This document shows, piece after piece, positions 1 through 4,991 of a stretch of 5,380 bases of DNA. The translations under genes and the position numbers were made by a program. Source of the stretch: Verrucomicrobiia bacterium (lineage in GTDB: Bacteria > Verrucomicrobiota > Verrucomicrobiia > Limisphaerales > UBA11358); the NCBI GenBank assembly GCA_030044395.1, contig JASHVW010000407.1, positions 1 through 5,380 on the forward strand. The letters are read 5' to 3'. How positions within the stretch are numbered: position 1 is the first letter of the stretch; the number at the start of each line of letters is the position of its first letter. The notes beneath the pieces were generated by a model. The model did no database searches. It saw only the letters and a list, made by a program, of their open reading frames with translations, and was not told the DNA's origin.

Positions 1-21
1 CCCAGCGGGACGGCGGACCTG

Positions 22-60
22 TCCACCATAGCTTCTGAGCGAAGGTGGAAAGGTTTCCAC
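22..60. repeat. Two overlapping alternative hairpins upstream of tnpA
   Basis: TCCACC (22-27) pairs with GGTGGA (44-49), enclosing a small inner GCT/AGC stem (31-33 with 38-40). The right arm is shared with a second, stronger palindrome, GTGGAAA (45-51) with TTTCCAC (54-60), which has a two-base loop. The two structures cannot form together. The 5' part has the look of a dispersed GC-rich intergenic repeat. Its position about 85 bases before the transposase start makes it a candidate left-hand repeat of the element, but it is not homologous to the downstream hairpins by eye. Confidence 0.5.
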
Positions 61-115
61 ATCACAATTCCTCCCAAATTAAAATCGTTGCACCACCAAA
101 TTTTGCTCGTTCCAT

Positions 116-124
116 TGCGATAAT
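116..124 (+). promoter_or_regulatory. Possible extended -10 promoter element for tnpA
   Basis: TGCGATAAT fits an extended -10 (TG, one base, then GATAAT, five of six matches to TATAAT). It lies 19 bases before the ATG at 144. No -35 box lies at standard spacing (TTGCAC at 88-93 is 25 bases away). If used, transcription would begin near 131, which would rule out the GTG at 45 as start codon. This is a sequence match only; promoter rules in the likely host are not established here. Confidence 0.25.
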
Positions 125-143
125 CATCTTCCAATATTTGAAC

Positions 144-590
144 ATGCCTTCCACACACTTGAGCCTGCATTTCCACGTTATCTTCAGCACTAAGGACCGG
201 CATCCGTTGATCGCCAGCCCATGGCGTCCGCGTTTGCACGAATATCTTGGAGGTTTGATCCGCACAACCGGGGGGATTCCTGAAGCGATTGGGGGAACGG
301 CGGATCATGTCCATTTGCTGGTGGGTTTGCAGGCGACTCACGTGCTGGCGACGTTCGTACAGGACATCAAGCAAACCTCGTCGCGTTGGATTCACGAAAG
401 CATCCGTGTAAAGAATTTCGCATGGCAACCGGGATACGGCGTCTTTACGGTAAGCGCTTCCAATTGCGGCACGGTAAAGGAATATATTGCGAACCAGGCG
501 GAGCATCACCGGATAAAATCGTTTCAGGAGGAATATGCGGCGTTCCTCCGGAAACATGGGGTGGAATACGATGAAAAATTCCTGTGGTGA
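144..590 (+). CDS. tnpA: IS200/IS605-type Y1 HUH transposase (REP-associated-like)
   Basis: The 148-aa protein is a single-domain Y1 transposase (Transposase_17/IS200-like family), which cuts and joins single-stranded DNA at hairpins through a 5'-phosphotyrosine. The HUH motif is H55-V-H57 within DHVHLLV and carries the metal-binding histidines. The probable nucleophile is Y114 in EYIANQ, with Q118 four residues later as in IS608 TnpA (Y127/Q131). WQPGYGVFTVS (94-104) and the ending YDEKFLW are typical of the family. The frame is open back to a GTG at 45, but homology begins at MPSTHLSLHFHVIFSTK, so the ATG at 144 was chosen; the extra 33 residues would be encoded partly by the upstream hairpins. 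No Shine-Dalgarno is visible. The length is full and all catalytic residues are present, so it looks intact. No tnpB is present. The hairpin array starting 19 bases after the stop suggests a REP-associated role, although an IS200-like insertion sequence is possible. Family call is confident; subclass is inference. Confidence 0.93.
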   Translation: MPSTHLSLHFHVIFSTKDRHPLIASPWRPRLHEYLGGLIRTTGGIPEAIGGTADHVHLLVGLQATHVLATFVQDIKQTSSRWIHESIRVKNFAWQPGYGVFTVSASNCGTVKEYIANQAEHHRIKSFQEEYAAFLRKHGVEYDEKFLW

Positions 591-608
591 TTTCCCATTG
601 AACGACTC

Positions 609-801
609 GTGCCGGAGGCACAACGGAAATTAGCCAGGCACATTGTGCCTGGTACGGTTCCCAAAAACACCTTCTGTCCCGGCAGGGACAGTGGAGACAG
701 CGGCAAATGAAACTGTTTCCACCGTCCCTTCGGGACGGATCACATTTTTTTGCGTTACCAGACACTTCGTGTCTGGCTAATGTCCGAGGTCGCTTCGCGA
801 C
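609..801. repeat. Mirrored six-hairpin array (BIME-like inverted repeat)
   Basis: There are six hairpins in order. H1 is GTGCC/GGCAC (609-621). H2 is CCAGGCAC/GTGCCTGG, loop ATT (634-652). H3 is CTGTCCC/GGGACAG, loop GGCA (674-691). H4 is CCGTCCC/GGGACGG, loop TTC (722-738). H5 is CCAGACAC/GTGTCTGG, loop TTC (758-776). H6 is GTCGC/GCGAC, loop TTC (789-801). H4, H5 and H6 are the reverse complements, with substitutions, of H3, H2 and H1, so the whole block is one large imperfect inverted repeat. H1-H2 and H5-H6 are both separated by exactly 12 bases. Shared linkers are ATTAG just before H2 (and before H5 on the other strand) and TGGAGACAG (692-700) facing CTGTTTCCA (713-721). The centre is about 701-712. 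The layout matches a REP/inverted-REP pair (BIME) and is the probable substrate of the adjacent transposase; that link is inferred. Confidence 0.85.
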
Positions 802-841
802 ACATCCCCTTTACCCATTATAAACATGGAGGAACCTGAAG

Positions 842-1036
842 AATCAGCGTTTTCGTGTATTTCGCGGTTATTATTTCCGGTCGTTGAGCCCCATCTGCGA
901 TTATCTGCATCAGCGGTAAAATATGAGCTTTTTATCAGTGTTGATCCGTGCCCATCCGTCGTTAAAATTCTGTTTCGTGTTTCGCGTTAATCAATCCAGT
1001 GTGTACGTTTGCGCCTTTTGTGAATTTTCGCGGCTA
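842..1036. repeat. Degenerate short-period repeat tract
   Basis: This gene-free stretch holds two alternating kinds of short unit. One resembles ATC(C/T)G(T/C)G repeated at 9-11 bases: ATCTGCGATT, ATCTGCATC (from 893), and ATCAGTGTTG, ATCCGTGCCC, ATCCGTCGTTAA (from 934). The other resembles TTTCGTGT followed by TTCGCGGTTA: 851-870, 972-990 and, more weakly, 1018-1036. Blocks often end in a GTTA or GTAAA element. Dispersed repeats of this look occur between genes in many environmental bacteria, but I cannot name a family or a function. The flanks (802-841 and 1037-1068) show nothing I can assign. Confidence 0.5.
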
Positions 1037-1068
1037 TGATTCAAAATAAAATGCCATAGGACGGTGCC

Positions 1069-1092
1069 GCGGCTCGCAGACTTGCGCTCCGC
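1069..1092. repeat. Interrupted hairpin directly after the STAS gene
   Basis: On the plus strand GCGG (1069-1072) pairs with CCGC (1089-1092) and CGCA (1075-1078) with TGCG (1083-1086), around the loop GACT. The two short stems are separated by a symmetric CT/CT interruption (AG/AG on the minus strand). It begins one base after the minus-strand stop codon of the STAS gene. There is no T run straight after it, so it is not a canonical intrinsic terminator; the first T-rich stretch on that strand is about 20 bases further on. It could be a dispersed repeat or mark the operon's 3' end. Confidence 0.45.
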
Positions 1093-1093
1093 T

Positions 1094-1621
1094 CTAACTC
1101 TTCGGCGTCCGGTTTTGCAGGCTCTTTAAATCCTCCGCCAGAAATTGGGCCACGTCCTTGAAGCGCGCGACGTTATCCGGGTTGGCCGCCATCAGCGCCT
1201 GATGCGCCTCGATGCAATTTCGGGTAATTTCCTCCCGCGTATGATGGCCGGTCTCCGGCTCGCATGGGGTGGCATCCGGCGGACAGGGCGCCGTTCCGCT
1301 GGTCACCTTGAACAATTGCAGGACGCCGAGATTTTCCAAAAGTTCCGAAACGCGCGCGCTTGGGTTAAGCAGCTCAATGTCGCAGTGTTCCACGGCGCCG
1401 GGATTGGTCATCAGCCCGAAACCAGCGAGCGTCCCCAAAAATGTGCTGTCCATCAGCAAACATTCGGACAAGTCCACCACAAAATGCGTGTAGCCCTTTC
1501 GATTCAAGCCGACCAGCAGGGTTTTGAAGTCGGGGCTGAACGTAAAATTCGCGCGCCCCGCGATTTTGACGCAGGCAATATCCTTGCCGACCAATACCGA
1601 CAAACTTGCCGACGATGTCAT
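1094..1621 (-). CDS. STAS-domain protein (anti-anti-sigma-like) with C-terminal helical extension
   Basis: The 175-aa protein has an N-terminal STAS domain at about residues 5-106. It includes the hydrophobic strand FVVDLSECLLMDS, where D58-S59 corresponds to the phosphorylatable serine site of SpoIIAA/RsbV-type anti-sigma antagonists, followed by the helix TFLGTLAGFGL. Such domains bind anti-sigma kinases or act as cytoplasmic switch modules. A Pro/Cys-rich linker (CPPDATPCEPE, 113-123) leads to a tail of about 50 residues predicted to be helical (129-170), making the protein longer than the usual 100-120 aa for this family. No kinase or sigma factor gene is in the window, so its partner is unknown. 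It lies 22 bases after holA and is probably last in the operon. The ATG at 1621 starts at the natural beginning of the domain; no clear Shine-Dalgarno. The domain call is firm; the signalling role is inferred. Confidence 0.85.
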   Translation of the reverse strand: MTSSASLSVLVGKDIACVKIAGRANFTFSPDFKTLLVGLNRKGYTHFVVDLSECLLMDSTFLGTLAGFGLMTNPGAVEHCDIELLNPSARVSELLENLGVLQLFKVTSGTAPCPPDATPCEPETGHHTREEITRNCIEAHQALMAANPDNVARFKDVAQFLAEDLKSLQNRTPKS

Positions 1622-1643
1622 GATACAAACAAAAATTTAAGCG

Positions 1644-2774
1644 TTAGGCTGCGACTGCCTGAGTCGCGACGATTTGCACCAACGTCTGTTGCAATACAAG
1701 CGCTTCGTCCAATCCACTGCCGACGAGCCGCTGGTTGCAGCGCAAGAGCAAATCCATGGCGCTTACCAATTCGCTCCGCGAGTATCTTTTAACTTGTGGC
1801 AGCGCTTTGTAAAGCACATAAGGATTCAACGCCAGCGGGTTGAATTTTCGATCGGCGGGAAATTTTTCCTTCGGAATCCGCTCCAGTTGCGCCTTAAACC
1901 GGTTGTAATCGTTGTCCGGTTTGATCCAGCCTTCGTGGATCATCTCCCTGAGCAGCAGCATGGCGCGGATCTTTGAAATCAAGCCATAAAGCAGGCCGAT
2001 TTCCGTTTTGTCCTTGCTAAATTTTACGTCCCACAATTCTTCATCGAGGCGTTTCAGCAGTCGTGGCAAATCCCTGTCCCCCAGGGCGTCACCCAGGGCA
2101 AAAGCCCGGGTTGTCTTATTTTGCGAGCAAACCGCCGTGACGTCGGCAAATTCGATGCGCTTGCGGTCGCCGGCAAAGATGGACAATTTTTCGATCTCGT
2201 TCTCCAATTGCCGCGCGTTCGGGCCAATGCGGGCGACGAGTTCGGACAAGGCTTCCTCCTCAATTTCCCTGTTTCGCTGGCGAATCGCCGAGCGCGCCGC
2301 CATTTCCGCGCGCGCCGCCCAGTCTTTGTCGTCCGCCGTCAACGCGTCGTAATTTTCGATCACCCCGATTTTTTCCAGCGTCTTGAAAAAGGTCCTTCGC
2401 CTGTCCACCTTGCCGGCGCTGATGAGGAGGCGGACGTTGTCCCATTTGAAAGCCTTCAATTCCGCGGCTAAATCATTGAGGGTTTCAGAAACGGCTTGCG
2501 CGCTGGCGGCGCGCTCTTCGCCCAAAAAATTGCAATCGCGCAGCCAGACGGCTTTCCCGGTGCCGAAAAAAGGCAGCGTTTGCAGAGCCTCGCGGAGCCG
2601 GGAAATGCGGTTCAAAGCCTCGCCGCTGTTGGATGCTCCGGCCTCGATGATTTCGTGGTCCATACCGCCGAGTTCGGCGCACCACTTATCGTAAATTTCC
2701 CGGGCGCGGTTTTTGACGGCAAATTCGTCGTCGCCACAAATGAGGGCGGGCGTTGAGACTTTTGCGGGGGGCAT
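1644..2774 (-). CDS. holA: DNA polymerase III delta subunit (clamp loader)
   Basis: The 376-aa protein (E. coli HolA is 343 aa) is the delta subunit, which opens the beta sliding clamp as part of the clamp-loader complex of the replisome. The N-terminal domain opens with ALICGDDEF (10-18), the degenerate P-loop-like start typical of delta. TLPFFGTGKAVWL (66-78) matches the beta-clamp contact element, with L67/F69/F70 at the expected place. LLISAGKVDRRRTFFKTLEK (116-135) and GPNARQLENEIEKL (184-197), followed by IEFADV (207-212), are family signatures. The C-terminal helical collar domain runs from about 240 and includes LLYGLISKIRAMLLLREM. Delta lacks a working ATPase site in general, so absence of Walker motifs is expected. 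The ATG lies one base after the stop of the BFN gene, which implies co-transcription and perhaps translational coupling. Confidence 0.93.
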   Translation of the reverse strand: MPPAKVSTPALICGDDEFAVKNRAREIYDKWCAELGGMDHEIIEAGASNSGEALNRISRLREALQTLPFFGTGKAVWLRDCNFLGEERAASAQAVSETLNDLAAELKAFKWDNVRLLISAGKVDRRRTFFKTLEKIGVIENYDALTADDKDWAARAEMAARSAIRQRNREIEEEALSELVARIGPNARQLENEIEKLSIFAGDRKRIEFADVTAVCSQNKTTRAFALGDALGDRDLPRLLKRLDEELWDVKFSKDKTEIGLLYGLISKIRAMLLLREMIHEGWIKPDNDYNRFKAQLERIPKEKFPADRKFNPLALNPYVLYKALPQVKRYSRSELVSAMDLLLRCNQRLVGSGLDEALVLQQTLVQIVATQAVAA

Positions 2775-2775
2775 T

Positions 2776-3240
2776 CTATTCGGCGGATTCGCTGCCGGAC
2801 TCGTTGATCTTGTTGAGGACTTCGCTCATGTCCTCGACTTGCTCGAAAAGCGGAGCGGAAACGAAAATCGGCTTTTTCTGCGCCGCGGCGATGGCCAGGC
2901 AATCGCTCGGGCGCGCATCCACTTCGACAATTTTTCGCGCCGTGTGCAATTCATTTTGTTGCTGGAGAATGAGGCGGGCGAAATAGGTGGAGTTTTTCAA
3001 ATCGGTGATGACAACTCTTTCGACGCTGATGCCAAAGCCCTGGAAAATCCGGTTGATCAAATCATGGGTGAGTGGGCGTTCCTTCGGGGTCTGGCGCAAG
3101 AACATTCCGATGACCGCGCCCATTTGGGGATCAACGTGGATGACAAACACTTTTTCGTCGTTACCAACGAACAGGGCGCAACCGCCGCTATTGGCCGGGA
3201 GGATTCCGCGGATTTGCACGGAAACGACGTCGTTCTTCAT
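2776..3240 (-). CDS. Bifunctional nuclease (BFN/DUF151) family protein
   Basis: The 154-aa protein matches the BFN/DUF151 family (Thermotoga TM0160-like). Plant members have been reported to have DNase and RNase activity; the role in bacteria is poorly defined. Visible signatures are the N-terminal strand region VVSVQIRGIL (5-14), VFVIHVDPQMGAVIGMFL (31-48), RPLTHDL (55-61), VERVVITDLKNSTYFARLIL (73-92) and the hallmark DARPSD (108-113). A short acidic tail (ESGSESAE) ends it. Length is typical for the single-domain form; there is no UvrB/UvrC-like C-terminal domain as in some actinobacterial and plant members. An in-frame TAA lies three codons upstream of the ATG, so the start is well supported. 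It follows the HTH gene by 39 bases and precedes holA by one base, placing it in one operon with a replication gene. Cytoplasmic; no signal peptide. Nuclease activity here is inferred from family only. Confidence 0.88.
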   Translation of the reverse strand: MKNDVVSVQIRGILPANSGGCALFVGNDEKVFVIHVDPQMGAVIGMFLRQTPKERPLTHDLINRIFQGFGISVERVVITDLKNSTYFARLILQQQNELHTARKIVEVDARPSDCLAIAAAQKKPIFVSAPLFEQVEDMSEVLNKINESGSESAE

Positions 3241-3279
3241 GCGGTCAATTTAATGCGTAACGGGCGAAACACAAGTGGA

Positions 3280-3777
3280 TTAGGCGGGCAACCTTTGGGC
3301 TGCCGCTGCGGCGTGTTTGTGATGCCTTTCACGGATGGCGGCAAAATCTCCTTCTTCGCAACCAGCCACAAATCCTTCGGTAACCGATTTCAATTCATCC
3401 CAGCGTTCCCGGATTTGGCGGGTTTCGACCGCGGTGATTTTTTCATCGGCAGTTGCGGCGGCAATCACGTGGAGCAAATCGGCGAATTCCTGGACAATCT
3501 GGTTCGTGACGGGAATGAGGGAATGCGGATGCGGGGTGTTCTTGGGATTCAAGATGAAAAAGCCGCCGGCGCGCTGACAAATCCATTGAACGAGCCGGTG
3601 ATCGCCGGTGCATTTGAGCAAAGCTTCGATGCGGTCGAGCGGGTTGCCGATGCCACTGCCGGCGGTATTCGGCTCAGCCCATTTATAAATCATCGAGGCC
3701 GAAAGTCCCAGCTCGGCGGCAATTTCCTTGGGTTTGCGCCTGTCAAACACTTCGCGAAGCAACTCATAGGAATGCAT
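3280..3777 (-). CDS. Small HTH protein, phage CII-regulator-like
   Basis: The 165-aa protein begins MHSYELLREVFDRRKPKEIAAELGLSASMIYKWAEP, where residues 16-34 form a clear helix-turn-helix (KEIAAELGLSASMIYKWAE). It continues with GSGIGNPLDRIEALLKCTGD (40-59) and WICQRAGGFFILNP (65-78), a layout I associate with phage regulatory CII-type (PF06892-like) proteins. The second half (about 90-165) is helical and ends in an Ala/His-rich tail. The frame stays open upstream to 4038, but that part encodes low-complexity Arg/Gly/Cys text across a hairpin repeat and has no family resemblance, so the ATG at 3777 was chosen. No Shine-Dalgarno is visible. It is first in the likely operon with the BFN protein, holA and the STAS gene, so it might be an autoregulator; that is inference. 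There are no other phage genes here, so it is probably a domesticated host protein. Confidence 0.75.
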   Translation of the reverse strand: MHSYELLREVFDRRKPKEIAAELGLSASMIYKWAEPNTAGSGIGNPLDRIEALLKCTGDHRLVQWICQRAGGFFILNPKNTPHPHSLIPVTNQIVQEFADLLHVIAAATADEKITAVETRQIRERWDELKSVTEGFVAGCEEGDFAAIRERHHKHAAAAAQRLPA

Positions 3778-3834
3778 AAGCTGAAAATGGGTGAGGCCGC
3801 GGAAAATGGCAAGCCCAATGCAACGCCCGCGCCG

Positions 3835-3883
3835 GTAGCGGCAGGCATCCCTGCCTGCCGTGGAGGACGGCATCTTGCCGCCC
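3835..3883. repeat. REP-like double hairpin with GTAG foot
   Basis: GTAG (3835-3838) sits directly before an 8-bp stem, CGGCAGGC (3839-3846) with GCCTGCCG (3853-3860), loop ATCCCT. After TGGAGGA comes a second hairpin, CGGCA (3868-3872) with TGCCG (3876-3880), loop TCT, which extends to 3865-3883 past one A-C mismatch. A GTAG tetranucleotide at the 5' foot of a hairpin is the hallmark of classical REP elements recognised by REP-associated transposases. It lies about 60 bases upstream of the HTH gene start, in the divergent region. Its stems differ in sequence from those beside the transposase gene. Confidence 0.6.
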
Positions 3884-4150
3884 GCAACAATCGGCCAATT
3901 GCGAAATGAAGAGCGGTTATTGTCGGGCAAACTTTGCGCTGCCGGACCGGTTGAAAATCTTCGCGCATCGCTCCACTTTATAAAAACACGTTCCTGGGCA
4001 ACATGACATTTTCCGCTTCTGTGGTGGAATCGCCCCATGCGAAATTTGAAGCGTTATCGCCGGTGTACAGGCCCCGTGGATCGTTCCAAAAAATGAAAAC
4101 GGCAGCCGCGAATTGAAAGCGCTAAACGAAATTCCGCGAGGTTTTGGCCT

Positions 4151-4173
4151 GCGCCAGCCCTCTGGCGCTTTTT
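4151..4173 (+). terminator. Intrinsic-terminator-like hairpin with T run
   Basis: GCGCCAG (4151-4157) pairs perfectly with CTGGCGC (4162-4168) around the loop CCCT and is followed at once by five T residues (4169-4173). This is a good rho-independent terminator shape on the plus strand. There is no plus-strand gene upstream of it in the region, so it would either end an unannotated short transcript or act in the 5' leader of the NfeD-flotillin genes, whose first start codon is 215 bases further on. The complementary strand lacks a matching T run. Confidence 0.6.
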
Positions 4174-4322
4174 CACCGTATCGCCGATGTGGACGCCCGC
4201 TAAACCCATTTTCTCTTGGCGAATGCCTATTCCAAATATTCATCGAAATTATAAATGCGCCCGGCGGCGACATGGTGTTGAATAGCCCTGTGCCGGAAAA
4301 ATATTCAGAACCACGACCGAAT

Positions 4323-4343
4323 TTCCCGCTTGCGTTGCGGGGA
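4323..4343 (+). other. Leader hairpin upstream of the NfeD gene
   Basis: TTCCCGC (4323-4329) pairs with GCGGGGA (4337-4343), with one T-G wobble and the loop TTGCGTT. A competing pairing, GCGT (4332-4335) with ACGC (4343-4346), overlaps it. The hairpin ends about 44 bases before the ATG. It could be a leader structure or chance in GC-rich DNA; no known riboswitch or leader motif is recognised. Confidence 0.3.
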
Positions 4344-4378
4344 CGCGAAGGTTTTAATTTCCTCAAACTAAATTCAGT

Positions 4379-4382
4379 GAGG
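4379..4382 (+). promoter_or_regulatory. Ribosome binding site of the NfeD gene
   Basis: GAGG lies five bases before the ATG at 4388. It is the clearest Shine-Dalgarno match in the window; the other genes show none or only weak ones. It supports 4388 as the start. Confidence 0.6.
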
Positions 4383-4387
4383 CAAAT

Positions 4388-4951
4388 ATGAACTTTTTCG
4401 TTTATGCCATCTGTTTCGGTGTTGGACTCGTTTTCACTGTCTTCAGCGCTCTCCTCGGTCATCTCTTCGGCGGTCACGAGGCGCCACACGCGGATGTCGG
4501 CACGAGCGGCCATGCCGAAGCCGGTTTTGAGGAGACAGGCATGCCAGGTATCGCGCCATTCAGCCCCACGACCATCTCCTGCTTCGTCACCGCGATGGGC
4601 GGATTAGGAATGATATTTTCGAGTATTGAGGCGACGAAAAGCATCTGGATTAGCGCGCCTCTCTCCATTCTTGGCGGACTGCTTATCGCCACGGGGGTTT
4701 TCTTGCTGTTCGAAACCGTTTTCCGAAAATTACAAAGTTCCAGCGAATCCCGGGTTGGAAGCCTGCTCGGACAACCGGCGACCATTATCACACCCATTCC
4801 AATCAATGGGGTTGGAGAAATTGCCTATGTGCAGGCGGGCACGCGTTATACAGCTCCCGCGCGCGAGCAAAAGGGCTTCGCCCTGGCATCCGGCCAATCG
4901 GTGAAAATCGTTCGTATTGTCGGCACACAATTTTACGTCCAAGCCACCTGA
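4388..4951 (+). CDS. NfeD-family membrane protein (YuaF-like)
   Basis: The 187-aa protein has three hydrophobic segments (about 3-27, 60-80 and 86-108). The first two are joined by a His/Gly/Glu-rich loop (28-58) with several histidines. A C-terminal NfeD-type OB-fold domain follows at about 122-187: VGSLLGQPATIITPIPINGVGEIAYVQAG, then YTAPARE and a final GQSVKIVRIVGTQFYVQ strand pair. It lacks the N-terminal ClpP-like serine protease of long NfeD proteins, so it is the short form exemplified by Bacillus YuaF. Short NfeD proteins are encoded with flotillins and associate with them in membrane microdomains; the flotillin gene starts 40 bases downstream, which agrees. The OB domain is probably cytoplasmic. 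Molecular function beyond flotillin partnership is not known. The His-rich loop could bind metal, but this is speculation. Confidence 0.85.
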   Translation: MNFFVYAICFGVGLVFTVFSALLGHLFGGHEAPHADVGTSGHAEAGFEETGMPGIAPFSPTTISCFVTAMGGLGMIFSSIEATKSIWISAPLSILGGLLIATGVFLLFETVFRKLQSSSESRVGSLLGQPATIITPIPINGVGEIAYVQAGTRYTAPAREQKGFALASGQSVKIVRIVGTQFYVQAT

Positions 4952-4991
4952 TTTTTAGAAAAGACAAATCGTTCTCGAAAAACAAGCTTCA

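Larger units (their letters stand above)
3884..4387. other. Non-coding divergent region before the NfeD gene
   Basis: Apart from the terminator-like and leader hairpins listed separately, I see no convincing gene here. Open frames on both strands (for example 4113-4391 plus, and a minus frame from 4513 down to 3917) have no recognisable protein signature and run over the hairpins or into the NfeD gene. Promoters for the two divergent operons must lie within about 3778-4387. TATAAA-like boxes occur at 3979-3984 and 4250-4255, but neither has a -35 at proper spacing, so I do not call them. Confidence 0.5.

Noticed and set aside
45..143. N-terminal extension of the transposase from a GTG at 45
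   Set aside because: The added 33 residues overlap the upstream hairpin and a possible -10 element and do not resemble the family, which begins at the Met encoded at 144.
674..750. Intrinsic terminator for tnpA
   Set aside because: H3 and H4 are strong hairpins and a T run exists at 745-751, but it lies six bases beyond the end of H4 and the hairpins are better explained as parts of the mirrored repeat. It might still stop transcription incidentally.
605..805. CRISPR array
   Set aside because: The repeated units are inverted hairpin pairs of differing sequence, not direct repeats with uniform unique spacers, and no cas gene is present.
826..990. A 54-codon ATG-started frame on the plus strand
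   Set aside because: It lies almost wholly in the degenerate repeat tract, has no Shine-Dalgarno and no recognisable signature; its being open is explained by the repeat composition.
2713..3909. A 398-codon open frame on the plus strand, longer than the genes it overlaps
   Set aside because: It runs antisense across the BFN gene, most of the HTH gene and the REP-like hairpins, and its product has no recognisable family. The opposite-strand proteins have clear signatures, so this is an antisense shadow in GC-biased codons.
3778..4038. Upstream extension of the HTH protein to 252 residues
   Set aside because: The extra part is Arg/Gly/Cys-rich and crosses the hairpin repeat at 3835-3883; the family-like N-terminus starts at MHSYELL.
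4113..4391. A 92-codon plus-strand frame just before the NfeD gene
   Set aside because: It covers the terminator-like hairpin and the leader hairpin, and shows no protein family features.
3917..4513. A 198-codon minus-strand frame across the divergent region
   Set aside because: It overlaps the start of the well-supported NfeD gene antisense and reads as low-information sequence with no motifs.
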